Part shown: positions 24,181 through 31,786 of the stretch, piece by piece
How the letters are laid out: each line of letters begins with the position of its first letter
Position numbering within the stretch: the stretch's first letter is position 1
Source: Flavobacteriia bacterium
GTDB taxonomy: Bacteria; Bacteroidota; Bacteroidia; Flavobacteriales; Flavobacteriaceae
Assembly (NCBI GenBank): GCA_004293045.1
Contig: RDXY01000020.1
Span: 1-32,518 of the forward strand
DNA length: 32,518 nucleotides
Reading direction: 5' to 3'
Position numbers and translations under genes: made by a program
Notes under the pieces: generated by a model
Database searches by the model: none
What the model saw: only the letters and a program-made list of their open reading frames with translations
Told to the model about the DNA's origin: nothing

Positions 24181-26313
24181 ATGAAAAAAATAATCTTAGC
24201 CTCAGTTTTACTGATATTTTTCACAACAATACAATCACAAAATCAAAATCAAAAAATGAAAACCATTCAACCACCAATCGCAAAAATACTTCCAAAACAA
24301 TTAGAAAAACACGGAGATGTTAGAACGGATAATTACTATTGGTTAAACGAAAGAGAAAATCCTGAAGTCATTGATTATTTAAATAAAGAAAACGAATTTT
24401 ACCAAAAATCTACTGCGCATACCAAACAATTGCAAGACGATTTGTTTGCCGAAATGAAATCTAGAATAAAAGAAGACGACAGTTCTGTGCCTTATTTTTA
24501 TAACGAATATTGGTACATCACGCGATTTGAAACGGGTAAAGATTATCCCATTTATGCCAGAAAAAAAGGAAGTTTAGACGCGAAAGAAGAAATTTTATTT
24601 GATTGCAATGAAATGGCTAAAGGACAATCCTACTTCAATTTAAGCGGAATGAATGTAAGTGGCGACAACAAATTAGTGGCTTTTGGTTTGGATTTGGTTT
24701 CAAGAAGACAATATACCATCCAAATAAAAAATTTAGAAACTGGCGAAATTCTTTCAGATAAAATTGAAAATACAACCGGTAGTTCTAGCTGGTCAACCGA
24801 TAATAAAACGCTATTTTACACTGCAAAAGATGCACAAACCTTACGTTCTGATAAAATTTTCAAACATAAATTAGGCACAAATGCCTCTGAAGATATTTTA
24901 GTTTTTCACGAAAAAGACGATACATACAATACGTTTGTGTATAAAGAAAAATCAAAAAAATACATCATAATAGGGTCTGGAAGTACCCTTACAAGCGAAT
25001 ATCAAATTTTAGAAGCAGCCAATCCAGATGGAAAATTCAGAGTATTTCAACCCAGAACACGTGGCTTAGAATATTCTATTTCTTTCTATAAAGATAAATT
25101 TTACATCTTAACCAATGCCGATAAAGCCACCAATTTCAAATTAATGACTACGCCTGAAAACGCAACAACAAAAGAAAATTGGACCGATTTAATTCCGCAT
25201 AGAAAAGACGTGTTGTTAGAAGGTATTGAAATTTTCAAAAACTATTTAGTCGTTGAAGAACGTTCAAACGGTTTAAATAAAATTCAAATTAAACCTTGGG
25301 ATGGCACTGGTGATTATTACTTACCTTTTAATAGCGAAACCTATACGTGCTATACCACTTCTAATGTTGATTTTGACACGGATATTTTACGTTATGGCTA
25401 CCAATCTATGGCCACGCCGTCTTCTGTGATCGATTTCAATATGAAAACAAAAGAAAAAACCATATTAAAAGAACAAGCTGTTTTAGGTGGAAAATTTGAT
25501 AAAAATAATTATATAGAAGAAAGAATTTGGGCTACTGCAACAGATGGGACAAAAATACCTATGAGTATTGTTTATAAAAAAGGCATCCAAAAAGATGGTA
25601 AAAATCCTTTGTTACAATATGCTTACGGTTCCTATGGTTCTTCAATGGATCCGTATTTTTCAAGCACACGATTAAGTTTAATGGATAGAGGATTCATCTA
25701 TGTTATCGCTCACATTCGTGGTGGAGAAGATTTAGGTAGAGAATGGTACGAAAATGGAAAACTATTAAAAAAGAAAAACACATTTACGGATTTTATAGAT
25801 TGTAGTAAATTTTTAATTTCTGAAAAATACACTTCTGCCGAGCATTTATATGCCGAAGGTGGCTCAGCAGGTGGTTTATTAATGGGTGCTATTGTGAATA
25901 TGGCTCCAGAATTATACAATGGCGTAATTGCACAAGTACCATTTGTAGATGTAATAACTACCATGTTAGATGACACTATTCCATTAACTACTGGAGAATA
26001 TGACGAATGGGGAAATCCGAATGAAAAAAAATATTATGATTATATGTTATCCTATTCACCATACGATCAAGTAAAAGAACAAGCATACCCAAATATGTAT
26101 GTATCAACAGGTTTACACGATTCGCAAGTGCAATATTTTGAACCTGCTAAATGGGTGGCAAAACTTAGAGTTATGAAAACCAACAACAAACAATTGTTTT
26201 TAGATACAAATATGGATGCCGGACATGGTGGTGCTTCTGGAAGATTTGAAGCATTAAAAGAATTAGCTAAAGAGTTTGCTTTCTTATTTGATTTAGAAAA
26301 TATTAAAAAATAA
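24181..26313 (+). CDS. S9 family peptidase, oligopeptidase B-like
   Basis: A 710-residue prolyl oligopeptidase-family serine peptidase. A hydrophobic N-terminus ([20 protein letters not shown]) suggests export; a second Met at residue 26 would give a form without it. The beta-propeller covers about 90-430 and the alpha/beta hydrolase domain about 440-710. The catalytic triad is Ser562 ([12 protein letters not shown]), Asp647 ([17 protein letters not shown]) and His682 ([11 protein letters not shown]). These motifs match oligopeptidase B, which cuts short peptides after Lys or Arg, more than true prolyl oligopeptidase. It sits between glutaminyl cyclase and a CBS-like enzyme, whose ATG is 10 bp beyond the stop. 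Confidence 0.93.
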   Translation: MKKIILASVLLIFFTTIQSQNQNQKMKTIQPPIAKILPKQLEKHGDVRTDNYYWLNERENPEVIDYLNKENEFYQKSTAHTKQLQDDLFAEMKSRIKEDDSSVPYFYNEYWYITRFETGKDYPIYARKKGSLDAKEEILFDCNEMAKGQSYFNLSGMNVSGDNKLVAFGLDLVSRRQYTIQIKNLETGEILSDKIENTTGSSSWSTDNKTLFYTAKDAQTLRSDKIFKHKLGTNASEDILVFHEKDDTYNTFVYKEKSKKYIIIGSGSTLTSEYQILEAANPDGKFRVFQPRTRGLEYSISFYKDKFYILTNADKATNFKLMTTPENATTKENWTDLIPHRKDVLLEGIEIFKNYLVVEERSNGLNKIQIKPWDGTGDYYLPFNSETYTCYTTSNVDFDTDILRYGYQSMATPSSVIDFNMKTKEKTILKEQAVLGGKFDKNNYIEERIWATATDGTKIPMSIVYKKGIQKDGKNPLLQYAYGSYGSSMDPYFSSTRLSLMDRGFIYVIAHIRGGEDLGREWYENGKLLKKKNTFTDFIDCSKFLISEKYTSAEHLYAEGGSAGGLLMGAIVNMAPELYNGVIAQVPFVDVITTMLDDTIPLTTGEYDEWGNPNEKKYYDYMLSYSPYDQVKEQAYPNMYVSTGLHDSQVQYFEPAKWVAKLRVMKTNNKQLFLDTNMDAGHGGASGRFEALKELAKEFAFLFDLENIKK

Positions 26314-26323
26314 AGCCTTGAAA

Positions 26324-27361
26324 ATGAAAAAAGAAATAAACGCCTACAACTCTGTTCTAGAATTAGTTGGAAACACACCCATTATAAAATTAAATAAAAT
26401 AGCTGCAGGATTAACCGGTAATTTTTTTGCTAAAGTAGAAGCTTTTAATCCAGGACATTCCGCTAAAGATAGAATTGCCTTACACATTATCAATTGCGCC
26501 GAAGAAAAAGGAATTTTAAAACCCGGAGCAACCATAGTAGAAACTACTTCTGGAAATACAGGATTTAGCTTAGCTATGATAAGTATAATTAAAGGTTATA
26601 AATGTATTTTAGCAGTAAGTGATAAGTCATCGCCAGACAAAATTGACATGCTAAAAAGCATGGGTGCAAAAGTATATGTTTGCCCAGCTAGTGTAGCGGC
26701 GGATGACCCAAGAAGTTATTATGAAGTGGCGAAAAAAATTCATGAGGAAACACCAAATTCTATCTATATTAATCAATACTTTAATGATTTAAACATTGAA
26801 GCACATTATTGTAGTACCGGAAAAGAAATTTGGGATCAAACCAATGGTTTGGTTACTCATGTGGTGGTTTGTAGCGGTACTGGAGGGACTATTTCTGGTA
26901 TTGGCAGGTATTTAAAAGAAAAAAATCCAACTATCAAAGTTTTAGGTGTAGATGCTTATGGATCTGTTTTAAAAAAATACCATGAAACCAAAGAATTTGA
27001 CGAAAAGGAAATTTATTCATACAAAATTGAAGGATTAGGTAAAAATTTAATCCCAACAGCAACCGATTTTGATATTATCGATAAATATATAAAAGTTACC
27101 GATAAAGAAAGTGCTATTACCGCTCGAGAAATTTCAAAAACGGAAGGATTATTTGTAGGTTACACTTCTGGCGCTGCGTTCCAAGCTGTTAAACAATATG
27201 CTGCTTTAGGAGAATTTGATGAAACTAGCAATGTAGTAATTGTTTTCCCAGATCATGGTTCGCGTTACATGAGTAAAATTTATAGCGATAACTGGATGCA
27301 AGAGCAAGGTTTTTTAGAGACCGAAAATAGTGATGATTCAATGAAAATTGAGGTGATATAA
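26324..27361 (+). CDS. Cysteine synthase/cystathionine beta-synthase-like PLP enzyme
   Basis: A 345-residue fold-type II PLP enzyme, clearly a paralogue of the protein at 5619-6980 but without CBS domains. Visible are [14 protein letters not shown] lysine Lys48 (HSAKDRIA), [16 protein letters not shown], the shared stretch [11 protein letters not shown], and YTSGAA where the paralogue has NSAGAA. The last changes a loop near the PLP ring and may alter substrate choice. Probable reaction: beta-replacement on serine or O-acetylserine. ATG 26324 is used rather than the TTG six bases earlier. It is 10 bp after the S9 peptidase gene and 13 bp before the PsbP-like gene, in one operon. Confidence 0.88.
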   Translation: MKKEINAYNSVLELVGNTPIIKLNKIAAGLTGNFFAKVEAFNPGHSAKDRIALHIINCAEEKGILKPGATIVETTSGNTGFSLAMISIIKGYKCILAVSDKSSPDKIDMLKSMGAKVYVCPASVAADDPRSYYEVAKKIHEETPNSIYINQYFNDLNIEAHYCSTGKEIWDQTNGLVTHVVVCSGTGGTISGIGRYLKEKNPTIKVLGVDAYGSVLKKYHETKEFDEKEIYSYKIEGLGKNLIPTATDFDIIDKYIKVTDKESAITAREISKTEGLFVGYTSGAAFQAVKQYAALGEFDETSNVVIVFPDHGSRYMSKIYSDNWMQEQGFLETENSDDSMKIEVI

Positions 27362-27374
27362 TAATAAAAAGAAA

Positions 27375-27899
27375 ATGAAAAAAATATTATTTTTAATACC
27401 CCTTGTATTTAATTTAAATGCTTTCGGACAAATAAAAGAATCCAGTTGGAAAACAATTGATGAGAGTTCATATTCCATTCAATATCCTGAGAATTGGGAA
27501 TTGAATGTCAGTGAAACAATGGGTACAAGCTTTATTTTATTATCACAACAAACTTCTGCAGAAGATAAATTTCGAGAAAACATTAATTTAAGTATTCAAA
27601 ATTTAGAAGGTTATAATTTAAATTTGGATGCCTATGTTGCTATTTCTGAAGAACAAATTACAAAAATGATTACAAACGGAACTATTATTGAAAGCAACAG
27701 GATAATAATTGAAAATAAATCTGAATTTCAAAAAATTATTTTTACAGGGAAACAAGGGCTGTTCCAACTCAAATTTTTACAATATTATTTTATAAAAGAT
27801 GAAAAAGCCTTTGTACTTACTTTTACTAGTGAAGCATCACAATATGAAAAATATAATATTATCGCTGAACAGATTTTAGAAAGCTTTCTCTTAAAATAA
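27375..27899 (+). CDS. Exported PsbP/DcrB-like protein
   Basis: A 174-residue protein with a signal peptide (about 1-19, MKKILFLIPLVFNLNAFGQ). The mature part starts with a typical PsbP/Mog1-fold pattern: SSYSIQYPENWELN, then NINLSIQNLEGYNLNLDAYVAI, a central helix, and the C-terminal AFVLTFTSEASQYEKYNIIAEQILESF. Bacterial members of this fold have no common function. It is the last gene of the operon with glutaminyl cyclase, S9 peptidase and the CBS-like enzyme. Its stop codon lies within an 11-bp tandem duplication. The fold call rests on pattern only. Confidence 0.7.
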   Translation: MKKILFLIPLVFNLNAFGQIKESSWKTIDESSYSIQYPENWELNVSETMGTSFILLSQQTSAEDKFRENINLSIQNLEGYNLNLDAYVAISEEQITKMITNGTIIESNRIIIENKSEFQKIIFTGKQGLFQLKFLQYYFIKDEKAFVLTFTSEASQYEKYNIIAEQILESFLLK

Positions 27900-27911
27900 A
27901 CTTAAAATAAA
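27890..27911. repeat. 11-bp tandem duplication at the end of the PsbP-like gene
   Basis: CTTAAAATAAA occurs at 27890-27900 and again at 27901-27911, followed by a partial third copy CTTAATAAAA. The first copy contains the stop codon, so the duplication has not changed the protein. Confidence 0.7.
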
Positions 27912-27986
27912 CTTAATAAAATCCTTTACTTCTATTAAAAAAACCCATAAAAAAAATAAAAAAAAATAATTATTTGTAAAAAAGGC

Positions 27987-28015
27987 TTTGATATTAAAAA
28001 TATTTTTTATTTTTG
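27987..28015 (+). promoter_or_regulatory. Promoter of the small secreted protein gene
   Basis: TTTG (27987-27990), 17 bp, then TATTTTTG (28008-28015), an exact match to the Bacteroidota consensus. The predicted start near 28021 gives a leader of about 19 nt. It excludes the frame's TTG at 28013 as the start codon. Confidence 0.85.
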
Positions 28016-28039
28016 ATAAAACTATTAAAAAAATTAACA

Positions 28040-28369
28040 ATGAAAAATTTATTAGGCGCTCTTGTTTTGTTTTTAGCTTTCACAGTAAATGCTAATGCTC
28101 AAGAAACATTTAAAAAGGTAGACGAGAAAATTGAAGCTAAAAAAAATATGGTTGCACTTTCCGAAGTAATAACTTTAGAAGGAACTTTGAGCGATGATTT
28201 AACAAGATTATTTGAACACAAATTCAGAAACTTAAACGAAAATCTTTCAGCAGAAAGAAAAATTGAATTGGCTAGAGTAATTGAAGCTAAATTAAGAGCT
28301 ACACTTTCTCAAACACAAATGGAAAGTATTGAAAATAAACCAGGTTTGTTGAAAAAATTAACAAACTAA
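28040..28369 (+). CDS. Small secreted protein of unknown function
   Basis: A 109-residue protein I do not recognise. The signal peptide MKNLLGALVLFLAFTVNANA is followed by Gln21, a usual signal peptidase I site in Bacteroidota. The mature part of about 89 residues is charged, almost wholly helical by pattern, and has no Cys or Trp: KKVDEKIEAKKNM, LTRLFEHKFRNLNENL, ERKIELARVIEAKLRATL, ending PGLLKKLTN. The start ATG 28040 is set by the signal peptide and the promoter at 27987-28015. It is monocistronic, with a strong promoter and strong terminator, which suggests high expression. It could be a periplasmic helical bundle or chaperone-like protein; this is only a guess. Confidence 0.85.
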   Translation: MKNLLGALVLFLAFTVNANAQETFKKVDEKIEAKKNMVALSEVITLEGTLSDDLTRLFEHKFRNLNENLSAERKIELARVIEAKLRATLSQTQMESIENKPGLLKKLTN

Positions 28370-28385
28370 AAATAAATTACTTTTT

Positions 28386-28419
28386 AAAAAGCCCGTTTAG
28401 TAAACTAAACGGGCTTTTT
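28386..28419. terminator. Bidirectional terminator between the small secreted gene and hemL
   Basis: GCCCGTTTAG (28391-28400) and CTAAACGGGC (28405-28414) form a perfect 10-bp stem with a 4-nt loop, extended by A5/T5 and followed by T on both strands. It serves both convergent genes. Confidence 0.95.
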
Positions 28420-28420
28420 T

Positions 28421-29707
28421 TTATATGATTTTAGCTACTTTATCAATACAAGCAATTGTATAATCTAAATCTTCATAGCTTAATGCATCGGTAATAAACC
28501 ATGTTTCATATGCTGAAGGGGCAATATAAATGCCGAGTTTTAATAGTTCATGAAAGAATTTTTTAAATCTTTCGTTATCTCCCTTTTTGGCAGTTTCAAA
28601 ATCATACACTTCATTTTTATCGAAATGCACTGAAATCATTGACCCTACTCTATTTATAGTAAATTCAATATTATTTTCCGACAGAACTTTGTGAATTCCT
28701 CTCTCTAAATAAGCCGTTTTTTCTTCTAATCTAGTAAATATTTGTTGGTCTGAATTTAATTCCATTAACATTTGATAGCCAGCCGCCATAGCCAATGGAT
28801 TTCCAGATAATGTTCCCGCTTGATACACAGGACCTAATGGAGATAATAAATTCATAATTTCATTTCGAGCAGCAAAAGCACCTACTGGCAAACCACCTCC
28901 AATTACTTTTCCAAAACAAACAATATCCGCTGTAACTTGATACAATTCTTGTACGCCACCTTTTGCAAGTCGAAAGCCCGTCATTACTTCATCAAAAACC
29001 AACAAAGCTCCATTTGCTTCACAAAGTTGCTTTAAACCGGATAAAAACCCAGCTTTTGGAGGGATACATCCCATATTTCCTGCAACAGGTTCTACAATAA
29101 TTGCTGCAATTTCATTTTCATTGGCTTCAAAAAGCGCTTTTACATGCTCTAAATCATTATATTTTGCTAATAATGTATCTTTAGCAGTGCCTTCAGTAAC
29201 TCCAGGGCTATTTGGCACACCAAAAGTACTTAATCCACTTCCAGCAGCAATTAAAAACGAATCAGAATGACCATGATAACAACCTGAAAATTTTATTATT
29301 TTATCGCGTTTGGTATAACCACGTGCTAATCGTATCGCACTCATACAGGCTTCCGTACCCGAATTAACAAATCGTATTTTATCAATATTTGGTACCATTG
29401 AAATGGCCAATTGAGCAATTTTTGTTTCTAACTCGGTGGGCGTTCCAAAAGAGGTGCCTTTTTTTGCCTTTTCAATTATTGCATGTACTACAGGCTCGTG
29501 GGCGTGACCTAAAATCATAGGTCCCCATGAATTAATATAGTCTATGTATTTGTTTCCATCTTCATCATATAAATAAGCACCTTTGGCTTCTTTAATAAAA
29601 ATAGGAAAACCGCCTACGCCTTTAAACGCTCTAACTGGCGAATTGACTCCACCCGGAATTACTTCGTTTGCTTCAATAAATAACTGACTACTTCTTTGAT
29701 ATAACAT
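28421..29707 (-). CDS. hemL: Glutamate-1-semialdehyde 2,1-aminomutase
   Basis: A 428-residue class III aminotransferase-fold enzyme that converts glutamate-1-semialdehyde to 5-aminolevulinate, the first committed tetrapyrrole precursor in the C5 pathway. The start region ([17 protein letters not shown]), [33 protein letters not shown] and PLP lysine Lys267 ([15 protein letters not shown]) are all standard for HemL. The length is normal. Its ATG overlaps the glucosaminidase stop by one base (TAATG), so it is translated from that operon although heme synthesis and wall turnover are unrelated. Confidence 0.97.
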   Translation of the reverse strand: MLYQRSSQLFIEANEVIPGGVNSPVRAFKGVGGFPIFIKEAKGAYLYDEDGNKYIDYINSWGPMILGHAHEPVVHAIIEKAKKGTSFGTPTELETKIAQLAISMVPNIDKIRFVNSGTEACMSAIRLARGYTKRDKIIKFSGCYHGHSDSFLIAAGSGLSTFGVPNSPGVTEGTAKDTLLAKYNDLEHVKALFEANENEIAAIIVEPVAGNMGCIPPKAGFLSGLKQLCEANGALLVFDEVMTGFRLAKGGVQELYQVTADIVCFGKVIGGGLPVGAFAARNEIMNLLSPLGPVYQAGTLSGNPLAMAAGYQMLMELNSDQQIFTRLEEKTAYLERGIHKVLSENNIEFTINRVGSMISVHFDKNEVYDFETAKKGDNERFKKFFHELLKLGIYIAPSAYETWFITDALSYEDLDYTIACIDKVAKII

Positions 29708-30558
29708 TATTTTTTTACTTTTAATTTTTGACCAATTGAAATTCCTGAATCTGTAATCGCATTTAAACTTTTTAACTCCTCAACAGGAATATTATATTTT
29801 TTTGATAAGGAATACAAGGTATCGCCTTTTTCAACGATATGCTCACCTATAGTTTGTACTTGCGCAACAACTCTTGGTTTTGGAATAAAATTTCTTCCTA
29901 AAACTTCGTTGTCAATTTTATATAATTCATACCGTTCAATAATTCCAATTAATTTTGCAGGATAAAGTGTATCTGTGGCATAACCCGCTTCTTTTAAGCC
30001 ATTTGCCCACGATTCGTAATCGCCTTTATCCAATTTAAACAAACTTTCATACCGTTTTCTTGAAGATAAAAACGCAGAATGATCTTTGTACGATTCGGTT
30101 GGGTCTTTATATTTTCTAAAACACTCTTGTTCGGCATCATCGTCATATTTAACAGATTCACCTGTCCAGCCTGTGTGACATTTTATCCCGAAATGATTGT
30201 TTGCTTCTTTAGCTAAGGATCCAAAACCGGCACCTGATTCTAAAATTCCTTGTGCCATAGTAATACTTGCAGGAATACCATGAACCTTCATATTATTTTT
30301 TGCAGTTTCTTTAAAATCTTCAATGTATTTTTTTACATCTTCAGTCGTAGCTTTTACTTTAGAAGTCGCTACTAATATTTCACTCCCAGAAGGATTCTCG
30401 TTAGTAGACGATTTTGCAACAGGCAATGGACTTTCAGTTGACTTTTTTGCAACCGGATAACTTTTAGTACTTGATTTCTTTTTTTTTGTAACAATTTTAG
30501 AGCCACCACAACTTGTTAAAAGCAGCGCAAATACCAGTATTAAAATTTTATTCCTCAT
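29707..30558 (-). CDS. Glucosaminidase lipoprotein with LysM domain
   Basis: A 283-residue peptidoglycan hydrolase. The lipoprotein signal [17 protein letters not shown] ends in Cys17. A basic, Ser/Lys-rich linker (about 20-70) follows, then a mannosyl-glycoprotein endo-beta-N-acetylglucosaminidase-type domain (about 75-215) with the likely catalytic Glu107 ([16 protein letters not shown]), [11 protein letters not shown] and [20 protein letters not shown]-terminal LysM wall-binding domain covers about 238-282 ([19 protein letters not shown]). It is probably anchored to the outer membrane facing the periplasm and cuts glycan strands. Its start overlaps the upstream gene's stop (ATGA), and hemL overlaps its own stop. 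Confidence 0.92.
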   Translation of the reverse strand: MRNKILILVFALLLTSCGGSKIVTKKKKSSTKSYPVAKKSTESPLPVAKSSTNENPSGSEILVATSKVKATTEDVKKYIEDFKETAKNNMKVHGIPASITMAQGILESGAGFGSLAKEANNHFGIKCHTGWTGESVKYDDDAEQECFRKYKDPTESYKDHSAFLSSRKRYESLFKLDKGDYESWANGLKEAGYATDTLYPAKLIGIIERYELYKIDNEVLGRNFIPKPRVVAQVQTIGEHIVEKGDTLYSLSKKYNIPVEELKSLNAITDSGISIGQKLKVKK

Positions 30559-31454
30559 ATCGTTATCATTGTTTTTCCTGATTTTTCTAATTTTATATTC
30601 ATACCTGCGATACCTTGTAAACCACCGGTGTGAATGGCTAAAATTTTTGAATTTGGTGGAAAATAATTATTTTGTATTAAATCAAAAATACCAAACATCA
30701 TTTTTCCGGTATAAATAGGATCCAATGGAATAGCATGTTTCAAATTAAAGGAATTTATAAATTCAATTAATTCGTTAGTTACTTTTCCATAACCTCCAAA
30801 ATGATACTCACAATTTATGGTCCAATTCTTTTGATTTGCAAATTTAGCAATATCATTTTGTAAAAAATCACCTTTTAAGGAAGAAAATCCAATAATATTT
30901 TGATGAGAAGCAGCACGATTAATTAGTCCAGAAATTGTACCGCCCGTTCCTATTGAAGCACAAATATGTGTAAAATTGATATCATCATCAGATAAAATTT
31001 CTTCGCAGCCTTTAATAGCTAAAACATTTGTGCCGCCTTCGGGAAGCAAATAAAAATCACCAAATTTAGATTGCAAGTCCTCTAAAAATTCAGGTGTATC
31101 TTTTAACCTATAGGTATCTCTTGAAACAAAGACCAATTTCATTCCAAATTGTTGTGCCACTACTAAACTTGGATTTTCTTGTATTTTTTCTTGTAATTCT
31201 TCGCCTCTAATTATTCCAATAGTTTCAAAATCAAATTCTTTTCCAGCGCCGGCTACAGCTACAATATGATTAGAAAACGCACCGCCAAAGGTCAATAATG
31301 TCTTTTTATTTTGTTCTTTAGCAGCTCGTATATTATATTTTAATTTTCTGAATTTATTTCCAGAAATTATAGGATGCAATTGATCTTCTCTTTTGATAAA
31401 AAGTTCAATTCCGTTAGGAAAGTGAAGAGGTATTTTTTGGTTAGTTGATTTCAT
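30555..31454 (-). CDS. ACC deaminase/D-cysteine desulfhydrase family PLP enzyme
   Basis: A 299-residue fold-type II PLP enzyme. Visible are KREDQLHPIISGNKFRKLKYN with PLP lysine Lys34 (GNK), [26 protein letters not shown] for the PLP phosphate, and the C-terminal IHTGGLQGIAGM. This matches the 1-aminocyclopropane-1-carboxylate deaminase/D-cysteine desulfhydrase family. In bacteria without a plant association, D-cysteine breakdown to pyruvate, sulfide and ammonia is the more likely activity, but the sequence alone does not settle it. It heads the operon with the glucosaminidase (4-base overlap) and hemL. No perfect promoter was found upstream. Confidence 0.87.
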   Translation of the reverse strand: MKSTNQKIPLHFPNGIELFIKREDQLHPIISGNKFRKLKYNIRAAKEQNKKTLLTFGGAFSNHIVAVAGAGKEFDFETIGIIRGEELQEKIQENPSLVVAQQFGMKLVFVSRDTYRLKDTPEFLEDLQSKFGDFYLLPEGGTNVLAIKGCEEILSDDDINFTHICASIGTGGTISGLINRAASHQNIIGFSSLKGDFLQNDIAKFANQKNWTINCEYHFGGYGKVTNELIEFINSFNLKHAIPLDPIYTGKMMFGIFDLIQNNYFPPNSKILAIHTGGLQGIAGMNIKLEKSGKTMITI

Positions 31455-31523
31455 AAAAAAGAAATAATTGTTTCATTAGTTAAATATTTAAAAAACTAAT
31501 ACAATCATTTGCTGCAAAGTTGC

Positions 31524-31531
31524 TAAATTTG
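31524..31531 (+). promoter_or_regulatory. Possible -7 promoter element for the DUF5522 gene
   Basis: TAAATTTG matches TAnnTTTG. Only a TTG at 31509-31511 (12-bp gap, too short) is near. Transcription would start about 31537, which is the ATG itself, so the message could be leaderless. Confidence 0.4.
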
Positions 31532-31536
31532 CGAAT

Positions 31537-31713
31537 ATGAACAATGAAATAAATTCAAAAAATTTAATAGAAGGAGAAGATTATTATTTTACTCCTGAAG
31601 GCTATAAATGTTTTACAGAAAAACATCATTTAAAACGTGGCTATTGCTGCAAAAGTGGTTGCCGACATTGTCCATATGGTTTCGACAAAAAAACAGGAAC
31701 AAACAAGAAATAA
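31537..31713 (+). CDS. DUF5522 family small cysteine-rich protein
   Basis: A 58-residue protein matching DUF5522, short proteins found across Bacteroidota. The family core is clear: LIEGEDYYFTPEGYKCF, then HLKRGYCCKSGCRHCPYGFD. Cys37, Cys38, Cys42 and Cys45 in the second block could bind a metal such as zinc or an iron-sulfur cluster; that is inference, as no function is known to me. No signal peptide, so cytoplasmic. The start ATG is 6 bp after a -7 promoter element. hutU begins 73 bp downstream on the same strand and may share the transcript. Confidence 0.88.
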   Translation: MNNEINSKNLIEGEDYYFTPEGYKCFTEKHHLKRGYCCKSGCRHCPYGFDKKTGTNKK

Positions 31714-31749
31714 GAAAATAGATTCAAGAGCTTCAGACCTTACAATCTG

Positions 31750-31778
31750 AAAATCCAAAATCTAAAAATCCAAAATCT
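31750..31778. repeat. AAATCYA heptamer repeat upstream of hutU
   Basis: The 14-mer AAAATCCAAAATCT occurs at 31750-31763 and 31765-31778. Each copy is two alternating 7-mers, AAATCCA and AAATCTA. The array ends 8 bp before the hutU ATG, so it would form most of the hutU leader. Confidence 0.75.
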
Positions 31779-31786
31779 AAAAAAAA

